From: Holophagales bacterium UBA2201
GTDB lineage: Bacteria > Acidobacteriota > Thermoanaerobaculia > UBA2201
Assembly: GCA_002327305.1 (NCBI GenBank)
Contig: DCUZ01000099.1
Location: 1-23,167, forward strand
DNA: 23,167 bases
Reading direction: 5' to 3'
Below the pieces are notes generated by a model. It searched no databases, was not told the origin of the DNA, and saw only the letters and a program-made list of their open reading frames with translations. Every line of letters starts with the position of its first letter. The stretch's first letter is position 1. Made by a program: the position numbers and the translations under genes. Positions 1 through 7,145 of the stretch are shown in pieces.

Positions 1-76
1 GCTGGAAGGCTGGAAGGCTGGAAGGCTAGAAGGCTGGAAGGCTAGAAAGCTGGAAGGCAGGAAAGCAGGAAAGCTT
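1..76. repeat. Degenerate 8-bp tandem array (consensus GGCTGGAA)
   Basis: About nine head-to-tail 8-bp units of consensus GGCTGGAA, with variants GGCTAGAA and, at the right end, GGAAAGCA. The array starts at the window edge and probably continues to the left. There are no spacers, so it is not a CRISPR. Four units in the opposite orientation lie at 193-224, so the two arrays bracket 77-192 as an imperfect inverted pair. Confidence 0.85.
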
Positions 77-192
77 TGAGCCTGAAAGAGTAGAGGTTGA
101 AAAGAAAAATAGAGTGATGCAAGGAATTTTGACAGTATTAGCCGTACATCTGGCTTGGCTCCTTGAGTTACAACGTCTGACTAGTTTTTGCG
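77..192. other. Non-coding segment between inverted octad arrays
   Basis: This 116-bp stretch is more AT-rich than the neighbouring genes and has no convincing ORF on either strand. A TTGACA hexamer sits at 129-134, but no acceptable -10 box lies at the right distance, so I do not call a promoter. It may hold the fmdB upstream region or be the body of a small non-coding element. Confidence 0.4.
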
Positions 193-224
193 TTCCAGCC
201 TTCAAGCATTCTAGCGTTCAAGCC
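193..224. repeat. Inverted partner octad array (consensus TTCNAGCC)
   Basis: Four consecutive 8-bp units (TTCCAGCC, TTCAAGCA, TTCTAGCG, TTCAAGCC) lie directly upstream of the fmdB ribosome site. TTCCAGCC is the exact reverse complement of the GGCTGGAA unit of the array at 1-76, so the two arrays could pair in a transcript or at the DNA level. Confidence 0.75.
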
Positions 225-238
225 TATCGGAGGTTCTA

Positions 239-466
239 ATGCCCATCTATGAATACAAATGCAAGGCCTGCGCGGCCCGCTTCGAGGTCCTGGTGATGGG
301 GGGCGGCGCCGATGCCGTGAAGTGCGAACAGTGCGGCTCCCCCGAGGTGGCGAAGCAGTTCTCCGTCTTCGGCTTCTCCTCGGGCGGCCACTTCACCTCC
401 AGCACCGGCGGCGGGGAGTGCGGGGACTGTGCGACGCATAATTGCGGGAGTTGTAATTGCCATTAA
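239..466 (+). CDS. FmdB-family zinc-ribbon protein with Cys-rich tail
   Basis: Small 75-aa protein of the FmdB/CxxC_CxxC_SSSS putative regulatory family. The N-terminus MPIYEYKC is diagnostic, and the ribbon cysteines C8, C11, C29 and C32 form two CxxC knuckles that should bind one zinc ion. The family was named after a putative regulator of formamidase/formylmethanofuran genes, but its molecular role is largely unknown. The start is the ATG after a GGAGG Shine-Dalgarno site at 229-233. After a Gly/Ser-rich linker the last 16 residues hold five more cysteines and two histidines (CGDCATHNCGSCNCH), which could make a second metal site. A second FmdB gene lies at 14230-14553 on the other strand and has the same ribbon but a different tail. 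Confidence 0.9.
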   Translation: MPIYEYKCKACAARFEVLVMGGGADAVKCEQCGSPEVAKQFSVFGFSSGGHFTSSTGGGECGDCATHNCGSCNCH

Positions 467-476
467 GAACAAGAAC

Positions 477-504
477 GTAAATAGTAAATGGTAAATAGTA
501 AAGA
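477..504. repeat. Left heptad array (consensus GTAAATA) of the four-helix-bundle element
   Basis: Four consecutive 7-bp units, GTAAATA with variants GTAAATG and GTAAAGA, directly after the fmdB stop. The same heptad occurs four times in reverse complement at 910-937. The inverted pair encloses the four-helix-bundle gene and could form an imperfect stem of about 28 bp. Confidence 0.85.
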
Positions 505-514
505 GTGCAATCCG

Positions 515-904
515 ATGGTGAAAAAGGATCAGGAGCAATTCATATTTGAGGATTTGAAGGTTTACCAGGCTTCGTTGGATTTTGTGGATTTTGTCTACTC
601 ATGTATCGCTGCGTTTCCCCGTTCAGAAGATTTCGCGCTCAAGGACCAGTTTCGAAGAGCGGTCCTTTCGATTCCGCTAAATATCGCCGAGGGCAGTGGA
701 GGCAGCAAGGCGGAGTTCATCCGATACCTCAAGATCGCCCTTAGGTCTGTTCGCGAATGCATTGCCATCGCAGAGATCGCGCATCGGCAGAACTATCTCT
801 CCGATGGGCAGAGATCTCGGATACGCCAGGAATGCGCCATGCTCTCGCGCATGTTGACCAATCTGCACAAAGCAATCAATGATAAAGGTGTATGGAAGTC
901 CTGA
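515..904 (+). CDS. Four-helix bundle protein (S23 / 23S rRNA IVS type)
   Basis: Protein of about 129 aa of the four-helix bundle family (PF05635; S23-like, related to bAvd). Visible hallmarks are FEDLKVYQ near the N-terminus, the central FRRAVLSIPLNIAEGSGG (family consensus IRRAavSIPsNIAEG) and a C-terminal helix. Members are encoded by intervening sequences of 23S rRNA in Leptospira and relatives, and are also common as stand-alone genes of unknown function. An in-frame ATG at 488 lies inside the left heptad array with no ribosome site. I prefer the ATG at 515, preceded by AAAGAG about 10 nt upstream, because it leaves the array outside the coding sequence. The gene sits between inverted heptad arrays, which suggests a small self-contained element inserted between fmdB and the thiamine-binding gene. 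Confidence 0.9.
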   Translation: MVKKDQEQFIFEDLKVYQASLDFVDFVYSCIAAFPRSEDFALKDQFRRAVLSIPLNIAEGSGGSKAEFIRYLKIALRSVRECIAIAEIAHRQNYLSDGQRSRIRQECAMLSRMLTNLHKAINDKGVWKS

Positions 905-909
905 ATCGC

Positions 910-937
910 CATTTACTATTTACCCTTTACTCTTTAC
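910..937. repeat. Right heptad array, inverted relative to 477-504
   Basis: Four consecutive 7-bp units (CATTTAC, TATTTAC, CCTTTAC, TCTTTAC) start 5 nt after the stop codon of the four-helix-bundle gene. Two of them are exact reverse complements of left-array units (GTAAATG and GTAAATA). Confidence 0.85.
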
Positions 938-974
938 GCTTCTCCGCATCACCATACCACCAAGGAGTTCTAAT

Positions 975-1283
975 ATGCTATTGGCAGAATTCAGCATGAC
1001 CCCCCTCGACAAGGGGGAATCCGTCAGCGCCTATGTCTCCCGCTCCATCGACATCATCGATCGTAGCGGGATCCCGTACAAGCTCGGTCCCATGGGCACT
1101 TGCGTCGAAGGCGACTGGACGCAAGTATTCGGGGTCATGCAGGCATGCTTCGACCGGATGAGCGAGGACTGCGGCCGCATCTCCGTCAGCATCAAGGTGG
1201 ACTACCGGAAGGGCAAAAGCGGCCGACTGGACTCGAAAATCGAGGCCGTCGAGCGGCAACTGGGACGAAAAGTCCGCCAATGA
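975..1283 (+). CDS. MTH1187-family thiamine-binding protein
   Basis: A 102-aa protein of the MTH1187/YkoF-like family (DUF77, PF01910). Members are small ferredoxin-like-fold proteins that oligomerise, and some bind thiamine or hydroxymethylpyrimidine. The sequence shows the family pattern: a strand beginning MLLAEFSMTPLDKGESVSAY, then SGIPYKLGPMGTCVEGDWTQV, then a helix and the strand RISVSIKVDYRKG. A longer reading from 879 would enter the heptad array. I chose the ATG at 975 because AAGGAGTT lies 5 nt upstream and the family normally starts here. The gene is followed by two strong hairpins. No thiamine transporter or biosynthesis gene is nearby, so the ligand is inferred from the family only. 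Confidence 0.9.
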   Translation: MLLAEFSMTPLDKGESVSAYVSRSIDIIDRSGIPYKLGPMGTCVEGDWTQVFGVMQACFDRMSEDCGRISVSIKVDYRKGKSGRLDSKIEAVERQLGRKVRQ

Positions 1284-1315
1284 AGGAAGGCGTCTGAAGC
1301 GCTGAAACGGCGGGA

Positions 1316-1332
1316 CTTGCGGTGGCCGCAAG
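1316..1332. terminator. Hairpin after the thiamine-binding gene
   Basis: Perfect 7-bp stem CTTGCGG / CCGCAAG with a 3-nt loop, 33 nt after the stop codon. There is no T-run after it, so intrinsic termination is only a possibility. Confidence 0.4.
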
Positions 1333-1367
1333 GCGCGGTGCGGGAAGGTATGATGCGGCGCCGGCCC

Positions 1368-1395
1368 CCGGAGGCCCCGCCCCCGGGGCCTCCGG
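1368..1395. terminator. Strong GC hairpin upstream of the pil cluster
   Basis: Perfect 11-bp stem (CCGGAGGCCCC / GGGGCCTCCGG) with a 6-nt loop. It lies between the thiamine-binding gene and the pilB promoter. It lacks a T-tract but could insulate the pil operon from upstream transcription. Confidence 0.5.
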
Positions 1396-1428
1396 CGCGT
1401 CCCCACGGTCCCCGCGGGGTGACGGGAA

Positions 1429-1457
1429 TTGACAATCCCCTTGAAAAACATTATATT
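1429..1457 (+). promoter_or_regulatory. Sigma70-type promoter of pilB, leaderless geometry
   Basis: TTGACA at 1429-1434, a 17-nt spacer and TATATT at 1452-1457. This matches the consensus -35 fully and the -10 at five of six positions. The pilB ATG starts only 8 nt after the -10 box, so transcription would begin at or within 1-3 nt of the start codon. There is no Shine-Dalgarno site. Confidence 0.75.
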
Positions 1458-1465
1458 AAGGGCGT

Positions 1466-3181
1466 ATGCCACCAAAGATTGGCGACTTGCTCCTCAAGGC
1501 GAAACTCATTTCCCAGGAACAGTTGGACGAAGCCCTCAAAAAGCAGAAAGAGACGGGAGGGAAGGTCGGAGAGCACCTGGTCAAACTGGGGCATGTCACC
1601 GAGCAGGACATCACCGAGGTCCTTTCCCAGCAATACTCCGTCCCCGCCGTGGACCTCGACCACCTGGAGATTGACGACAACGTCATCAAGCTCATCCCGG
1701 CGGAACACTGCCGTAAATACCAGGTCATCCCCGTATCCAAATTCGGGGCCACCCTGACCGTGGCCATGGCCGACCCCTCCAACGTCTTCGCCCTCGACGA
1801 CCTCAAGTTCCTCACCGGCTACAACATCGAGCCCGTGGTGGCCTCCGACATGGCCATCGTCCGCGCCCTCGACAAATACTTCGGCACCGACCACGCCGTG
1901 GAGCTGAAAAAGGTCATGGACGACCTGGCCACGGCGGAGGACGCCGCGGTGGAGGTGCTGGAGGACGATGAGGCCATGGACGTGGCCAAACTGGAGGCGG
2001 AGTCCGAGGAGGCCCCCGTCATCCGGCTGGTCAACCTCATCCTCACCGACGCCATCAAGCGCAAGGCCTCCGACATCCACGTCGAGCCCTATGAGAAGGA
2101 GTTCAGGGTCCGGTTCCGGATGGACGGCGTCCTCTACGAGATGATGGCCCCCCCGATGAAACTGCGCGACGCCATCATCTCGCGCATCAAGATCCTCTCC
2201 AAGCTCGACATCGCCGAGAAGCGCCTCCCGCAGGACGGCCGCATCAAACTGAAGATGAAACTGCAGGAGCGCACCAAGGAGATCGACTTCCGCGTCTCGG
2301 TCCTCCCCACCCTCTTCGGCGAGAAGATCGTCATGCGGCTCCTCGACAAGGACAACCTCATGCTCGACCTCACCAAACTGGGGTTCGAGAAGGAGTCCAT
2401 CAAGAAGTTCGAGGAGGCCATCTTCAAGCCGTGGGGGATGGTCCTCGTCACGGGCCCCACCGGCAGCGGCAAGACCAACACGCTGTACTCCTCCGTCGGG
2501 AAGCTCAACACCCCGGAGACCAACATCATGACGGCCGAGGACCCGGTGGAGTTCAACATCCCCGGGATCAATCAGGTGCAGATGCACGACGCCATCGGCC
2601 TCAACTTCGCCGCGACCCTGCGCTCGTTCCTGCGGCAGGACCCCAACATCATCCTCGTGGGCGAGATCCGCGATTTCGAGACCGCCGAGATCGCCGTCAA
2701 GGCGGCGCTGACCGGCCACCTCGTCCTCTCCACCCTCCACACCAACGACGCCCCCTCCACGATCACCCGCCTGGTCAACATGGGCATCGAGCCCTTCCTG
2801 GTGGCCACCTCCGTCAACCTCGTCGCCGCCCAGCGCCTCATCCGCAAGGTGTGCACCAACTGCAGGGAGGAGGTGGACATCCCCATGCAGGCCCTGATCA
2901 ACATCGGCTACTCGCCCGAGGAGGCCAAGCAGATCAAGATCTTCAAGGGACGCGGGTGCGAGATCTGCAACAAGACGGGCTACAAGGGGCGCATCGCCCT
3001 CTACGAGGTCATGGAGATCACCGACGAGATCCGCGAGATGATCCTCTCGGGCGCCTCGTCCATGGAATTGAAACAGAAGGCCGTCGAGGACGGGATGATC
3101 ACCCTCCGCCGCTCCGGCCTCATCAAGATCAAGAACGGCGTCACCTCCATCGAAGAGGTGGTGCGCGAGACCGCGCTGTAA
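1466..3181 (+). CDS. pilB: Type IV pilus extension ATPase PilB
   Basis: Hexameric cytoplasmic ATPase (GspE/PilB family) that powers pilus polymerisation through the platform protein PilC. The 571 residues are full length. An N-terminal MshEN/T2SSE_N domain spans about residues 1-150 and opens PPKIGDLLLKAKLISQEQLDEA. The RecA-like core has Walker A GPTGSGKT at 330-337 and a Walker B region ILVGEIRD near 393-400. A tetracysteine zinc site, typical of PilB and absent from PilT, is at C463/C466 and C498/C501. The start at 1466 gives the normal family N-terminus and is reached from a leaderless promoter. It heads pilB-pilT-pilC-pilS-pilR, with 9 nt before pilT. Confidence 0.96.
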   Translation: MPPKIGDLLLKAKLISQEQLDEALKKQKETGGKVGEHLVKLGHVTEQDITEVLSQQYSVPAVDLDHLEIDDNVIKLIPAEHCRKYQVIPVSKFGATLTVAMADPSNVFALDDLKFLTGYNIEPVVASDMAIVRALDKYFGTDHAVELKKVMDDLATAEDAAVEVLEDDEAMDVAKLEAESEEAPVIRLVNLILTDAIKRKASDIHVEPYEKEFRVRFRMDGVLYEMMAPPMKLRDAIISRIKILSKLDIAEKRLPQDGRIKLKMKLQERTKEIDFRVSVLPTLFGEKIVMRLLDKDNLMLDLTKLGFEKESIKKFEEAIFKPWGMVLVTGPTGSGKTNTLYSSVGKLNTPETNIMTAEDPVEFNIPGINQVQMHDAIGLNFAATLRSFLRQDPNIILVGEIRDFETAEIAVKAALTGHLVLSTLHTNDAPSTITRLVNMGIEPFLVATSVNLVAAQRLIRKVCTNCREEVDIPMQALINIGYSPEEAKQIKIFKGRGCEICNKTGYKGRIALYEVMEITDEIREMILSGASSMELKQKAVEDGMITLRRSGLIKIKNGVTSIEEVVRETAL

Positions 3182-3190
3182 GGAGGCCCC

Positions 3191-4330
3191 ATGGCACTGA
3201 GTCTGCAGGTGCTTTTGCATCAAATGGTCCAGATGGGCGGCACCGATCTGCACATCACGACGCAGAGCCCCCCCATCGTCCGGGTCCACGGGAAGCTGAA
3301 CCGCCTGGACTACCCGCCGCTGACCCCCGCCGAAACCAAGCAGTTGATCTACGCCATCTGCACCGACGCCCAGAAGCACCGGTTCGAGGAGGACCTGGAA
3401 CTCGACTTCTCCTTCGGGATCAAGAACGTGGCCCGGTTCCGGGCCAACGTCTTCTTCCAGCGCGGCGCCGTGGCGGGGGCCTTCCGGCTCATCCCCTACG
3501 AGATCCGCGGATTCAAGGAGCTCGGGCTCCCCCCCGTGTTCCAGAAGATCTGCGACAAGCCGCGCGGCCTGGTCCTGGTGACCGGCCCCACCGGCTCGGG
3601 CAAGTCCACCACCCTGGCGGCCATGATCGACAAGATCAACCAGGACCGGTACGAGCACATCCTCACCATCGAGGACCCGGTGGAGTATCTCCACAAGCAT
3701 AAGAACTGCATGGTGAACCAGCGGGAACTGCACGCGGACACCCACTCGTTCCACAACGCCCTCCGCTCGGTCCTCCGCGAGGACCCCGACGTGGTGCTCA
3801 TCGGCGAGATGCGCGACCTCGAGACCATCGAGGCCGCCCTGCGCATCGCCGAAACGGGCCACCTCACCTTCGGCACCCTCCACACCAACTCCTGCGTGGA
3901 GACCATCAACCGCATCATCGATGTCTTCCCCACCAACCAGCAGTCCCAGGTGCGCACCCAGCTCTCCTTCGTCGTGGAGGGGATCATCTGCCAGTCCCTC
4001 CTCGCCAAGAAAGACGGGCGGGGGCGGTGCCTGGCCCTGGAGGTCCTGGTCCCCAACGCGGGGATCCGCAACCTCATCCGCGAGGACAAGATCCACCAGA
4101 TCTACTCCATGATGCAGACCTCGCAGGCCACCTCGGGCATGCAGACCTACAACCAGAGCCTTGCCGCGCTCTACTTCAAGGGACTGATCTCCCTGGAAAC
4201 GGCCATGGGGCGCAGTTCCAACCCCGAGGAATTGCAGGACATGATCTCGCGCGGCGTGGGCAGCACGCCCGGAGCCCCCACGGGGATGCCGGGGCGGCCC
4301 GCCGCCGCGGGGCGGCCGCCGGCGCGATAG
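3191..4330 (+). CDS. pilT: Type IV pilus retraction ATPase PilT
   Basis: Hexameric ATPase that drives pilus depolymerisation, needed for twitching and often for DNA uptake. The 379 residues include an N-terminal PAS-like domain (SDLH-type motif here read GGTDLHIT), Walker A GPTGSGKS at 132-139, Walker B VVLIGEMRD near 201-209, and the PilT signature AGIRNLIRE near 287-295 (AIRNLIRE in other species). It lacks the PilB tetracysteine site, which separates it from pilB. The C-terminal 25 residues are a Pro/Gly/Ala-rich tail without recognisable fold. The ATG follows AAGGAGG at 3180-3186. The gene is co-oriented with pilB and pilC, 18 nt before pilC. Confidence 0.96.
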   Translation: MALSLQVLLHQMVQMGGTDLHITTQSPPIVRVHGKLNRLDYPPLTPAETKQLIYAICTDAQKHRFEEDLELDFSFGIKNVARFRANVFFQRGAVAGAFRLIPYEIRGFKELGLPPVFQKICDKPRGLVLVTGPTGSGKSTTLAAMIDKINQDRYEHILTIEDPVEYLHKHKNCMVNQRELHADTHSFHNALRSVLREDPDVVLIGEMRDLETIEAALRIAETGHLTFGTLHTNSCVETINRIIDVFPTNQQSQVRTQLSFVVEGIICQSLLAKKDGRGRCLALEVLVPNAGIRNLIREDKIHQIYSMMQTSQATSGMQTYNQSLAALYFKGLISLETAMGRSSNPEELQDMISRGVGSTPGAPTGMPGRPAAAGRPPAR

Positions 4331-4348
4331 GACGAAAGGAGAACGCAT

Positions 4349-5551
4349 ATGCCGACCTTCGAATGGAAAGGGACCGGGCCCGACCGCCGGGCCGCCGCCG
4401 GCACCCTCGTGGCGGACAACAAGGACGCGGTCATCGCCACCCTCCGCCGCCAGCGCATCATGGTCACGGCCGTCAAGGAGAAGGGGAAGGAGATCGCCAT
4501 CCGGAAGTGGGGCGGGAGCGTCCCCGCCAAGAACCTCTCCATCTTCACGCGGCAGTTCTCGGTCATGATCGACGCCGGCCTCCCCCTGGTGCAGTGCCTC
4601 GAGATCCTGGGCTCGCAGGAGCCCAACAAGACCTTTGCCAAGGTCATCATGCAGGTGCGGTCCGACGTCGAAAGCGGCTCGTCGCTGGCCGATGCCATGA
4701 AGAAGCACCCCAAGGCGTTCGACAACCTGTTCACCAACATGATCGCGGCCGGCGAGGCCGGCGGCATCCTGGATACCATCCTCCACCGCCTCTCCACCTA
4801 CATCGAGAAGAACGTGAAATTGAAGGCCCAGGTCAAGTCCGCCATGATCTATCCCATCGCCGTCCTCTCCGTGGCGGCCATCGTCGTGGCGGTCATCCTG
4901 TGGAAGGTCATCCCCACCTTCTCCGCCCTCTTCATCTCCCTCGGCGCCACCCTGCCGCTCCCCACCCGCATCACCGTGGCCGCGTCCAACTTCCTGGTGG
5001 ACTACATCCTCTACATCGTCGTCGCCGTCATCGTGGCCGTGGTGGCCCTGCGCCAGTACTACGCCACCTACAAGGGGCGGCGCGTCATCGACGGCCTGAT
5101 GCTGAGGGCCCCCGTCCTGGGGATGATGCTCCGCAAGATCGCCGTCGCCCGGTTCTGCCGCACGCTCTCCACCCTCACCTCCTCCGGCGTGGCCATCATG
5201 GAGGGCCTCGAGATCACGGCCAAGACGGCCGGCAACTCCATTGTTGAGGACGCCATCATGAAGGTCCGCAAGGCGGTCGAGGAGGGCAAGACCATCTCCG
5301 AGCCCCTGCGCGACACCAAGGTCTTCCCCGCCATGGTGTGCCAGATGATGTCGGTCGGCGAGGGCACCGGCGCCCTCGACACGATGCTTTCCAAGATCGC
5401 CGATTTCTACGAGGACGAGGTGGACACCGCCGTGGCCGGCATGATGAAACTGCTCGAACCCATCATCATCACCATCCTGGGCGTCGTGATCGGCTTCATC
5501 GTCGTGGCCATGTACATGCCCATGTTCACGCTCATCTCGAAGATGACTTAG
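4349..5551 (+). CDS. pilC: Type IV pilus inner-membrane platform protein PilC
   Basis: Inner-membrane platform (GspF/PilC family) that couples PilB and PilT to the pilin fibre. The 400 residues are normal length. There are two T2SSF cytoplasmic repeats, the first with FTRQFSVMIDAGLPLVQCLEIL near 66-87 and the second with FCRTLSTLTSSGVAIMEGLEIT. Transmembrane helices lie near 170-190 (YPIAVLSVAAIVVAVIL), about 215-235, and at the C-terminus (IIITILGVVIGFIVVAMYMP). The ATG follows AAAGGAG at 4334-4340. It ends only a few bases before the pilS start, which suggests co-transcription with the sensor kinase. Confidence 0.95.
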   Translation: MPTFEWKGTGPDRRAAAGTLVADNKDAVIATLRRQRIMVTAVKEKGKEIAIRKWGGSVPAKNLSIFTRQFSVMIDAGLPLVQCLEILGSQEPNKTFAKVIMQVRSDVESGSSLADAMKKHPKAFDNLFTNMIAAGEAGGILDTILHRLSTYIEKNVKLKAQVKSAMIYPIAVLSVAAIVVAVILWKVIPTFSALFISLGATLPLPTRITVAASNFLVDYILYIVVAVIVAVVALRQYYATYKGRRVIDGLMLRAPVLGMMLRKIAVARFCRTLSTLTSSGVAIMEGLEITAKTAGNSIVEDAIMKVRKAVEEGKTISEPLRDTKVFPAMVCQMMSVGEGTGALDTMLSKIADFYEDEVDTAVAGMMKLLEPIIITILGVVIGFIVVAMYMPMFTLISKMT

Positions 5552-5558
5552 GCGGTTG

Positions 5559-7145
5559 GTGACCGAGGGCACGCTCCTCCGCTTCATCGTCCTGAGGACG
5601 GTCGTCGCGACGACCCTGTTCGTCGCGGCCCTGGTGATCCAGTCGCTGGTCCTCTTCACCCTGCCGCTGGATTTCCTGTTCTACATCACCGCCTTCACCT
5701 ATCTGCTGAACATCGTGTGGCTGGGGCTGCGCAAGGTGCTCCCCATCAAGGTCAACCTCTATCTGCAATTGTTCGGCGATATCGTCCTGGAGAGCGGCAT
5801 CGTCTACCTGGGGGGGAGTCTGGAGGGGTCCTTCTCCTTCCTCTACCTCATCACCGTCCTCGCCGCCTCCATCTACCTCTACCGCCGGGGGGGGCTCATC
5901 CTGGCCTCGGCCGCCTCCATCGCCTACGGCCTGATGGTGGACCTGCAGTATTACGGCGTCATCCCCTCCTTCCCCCGGTTCGGCGGCCCCGAATTCGTCT
6001 CCCTGGGGCGCATCTACTACAACCTGGTGGCCAACGTCATCGGGTTCTACCTCGTGGCGGTCCTCGCCTCCTTCATCTCCGAGCGGCTCCGGTCCACCCG
6101 GGAGGTCCTCTCCTCCACCCAGGCCCGCTACTCCGACCTCAAGGCCCTCAACGAGGCCATCGTCTCCTCCGTCTCGTCGGCGGTCCTGACGGGGGACCTG
6201 CACGGGCGGGTCCTCTTCCAGAACGCCTGGGCCCGCGAGCTCTTCGGGCCGGTTTCCTCGCTGACCGCCTTCTTCGGCTCCATCGAGCTCTCCTTCGAGG
6301 CGCTGAAGGAGGAGATCATGGCCACGGGGCGGGTCCACCAGCGCGAGCTGGCGCTGAGCGGGCGCACCTTCCTGGCCCGGGTCTCGGGCCTCTACGACCG
6401 GGAGGCGAGGGTGATGGGGGTGCTCCTGGTGCTCGACGACATCTCCCAGCACAAGGCGCTGGAGGAGGAGCTCCAGCACAAGGAGAAAATGGCCGCCATC
6501 GGGGGCCTTTCGGCCGCCATCGCGCACGAGATCCGCAACCCCCTGGCCGCCATCTCGGGATCGGTGCAGATGCTCCAGACGGCCGCCCTGGGGGGGCAGG
6601 AGCGGAAGCTGACCGGGATCATCGCCCAGGAGAGCTTCCGCCTCAACCGCATCATCGACAACTTCATCCTCTTCGCCCGGCCCAAGCCCCTGACCAAGGT
6701 CACCTACTCGCTGACCCAGCAATTGAGGGACTTCCACCTCCTCCTCTCCAACTCCCCGGAGCGGGCCGGCCACCGCATGGAACTGGACCTGCCTCCGGAG
6801 GAGATCGTCCTCACCGCCGACCGGGACATGCTCCAGCAGGTGTTCTGGAACCTGGTGCGGAACAGTTTCCGCGCCATGGGGACGACGCCGGGGAGCGTCA
6901 CCATCGCCGCCCGGGCGGGGGATGGGCGGGCGCGGGTCGCCTTCACCGACACGGGGCCCGGGGTCGTCGCCGGACAGGAGGAGATCATTTTCGAGCCCTT
7001 CTCCGGCAATTTCCAGGGGGGGCTGGGGGTGGGGCTGGCCCTGTGCAAACGGGTCCTGTCGGAGCACGGCGGGACCATCCGGGTCTCCTCCTCGCCCGGC
7101 CACACCGTCTTTGAAGTGGAGCTGCCCTTATGCACCGAATCCTGA
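5559..7145 (+). CDS. pilS: Membrane sensor histidine kinase, PilS-like
   Basis: Two-component sensor kinase of the PilS/NtrB type. About six hydrophobic segments occupy residues 8-175. A PAS-like domain follows near 190-290, then a HisKA dimerisation domain with the phospho-acceptor histidine near residue 323 in AAIAHEIRNPLAAISGS. A C-terminal HATPase_c has an N box (NLVRNSFRAM), G1 (DTGPGV) and G2 (GGLGVGLALCKRV). The first codons read TTG at 5556 then GTG at 5559. I prefer GTG, though neither has a good ribosome site. The 3' end overlaps pilR by 16 nt. Position right after pilC and before an NtrC-type regulator supports control of pilin expression, as PilS does in Pseudomonas and Myxococcus, but the signal is unknown. 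Confidence 0.9.
   Translation: MTEGTLLRFIVLRTVVATTLFVAALVIQSLVLFTLPLDFLFYITAFTYLLNIVWLGLRKVLPIKVNLYLQLFGDIVLESGIVYLGGSLEGSFSFLYLITVLAASIYLYRRGGLILASAASIAYGLMVDLQYYGVIPSFPRFGGPEFVSLGRIYYNLVANVIGFYLVAVLASFISERLRSTREVLSSTQARYSDLKALNEAIVSSVSSAVLTGDLHGRVLFQNAWARELFGPVSSLTAFFGSIELSFEALKEEIMATGRVHQRELALSGRTFLARVSGLYDREARVMGVLLVLDDISQHKALEEELQHKEKMAAIGGLSAAIAHEIRNPLAAISGSVQMLQTAALGGQERKLTGIIAQESFRLNRIIDNFILFARPKPLTKVTYSLTQQLRDFHLLLSNSPERAGHRMELDLPPEEIVLTADRDMLQQVFWNLVRNSFRAMGTTPGSVTIAARAGDGRARVAFTDTGPGVVAGQEEIIFEPFSGNFQGGLGVGLALCKRVLSEHGGTIRVSSSPGHTVFEVELPLCTES

Noticed and set aside
1..76. CRISPR array
   Set aside because: Units are 8 bp, contiguous and degenerate, without spacers, and no cas genes are present.
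129..157. TTGACA-based promoter for the first fmdB gene
   Set aside because: The -35 hexamer is perfect but no acceptable -10 box lies 15-19 nt downstream.
488..514. ATG at 488 as start of the four-helix-bundle protein
   Set aside because: It lies inside the heptad repeat array, lacks a ribosome site and would add nine non-conserved residues.
1284..1465. Sigma54 (-24/-12) promoter for pilB
   Set aside because: No GG-N10-GC element with acceptable TGGCAC/TTGCA matches was found; the TTGACA/TATATT promoter is a better explanation.
1451..5659. A 1402-codon open frame on the minus strand across pilB, pilT and pilC
   Set aside because: It is antisense to three unmistakable pilus genes, has low-complexity His/Asp/Gly/Leu-rich composition and is the usual product of GC-rich third codon positions.
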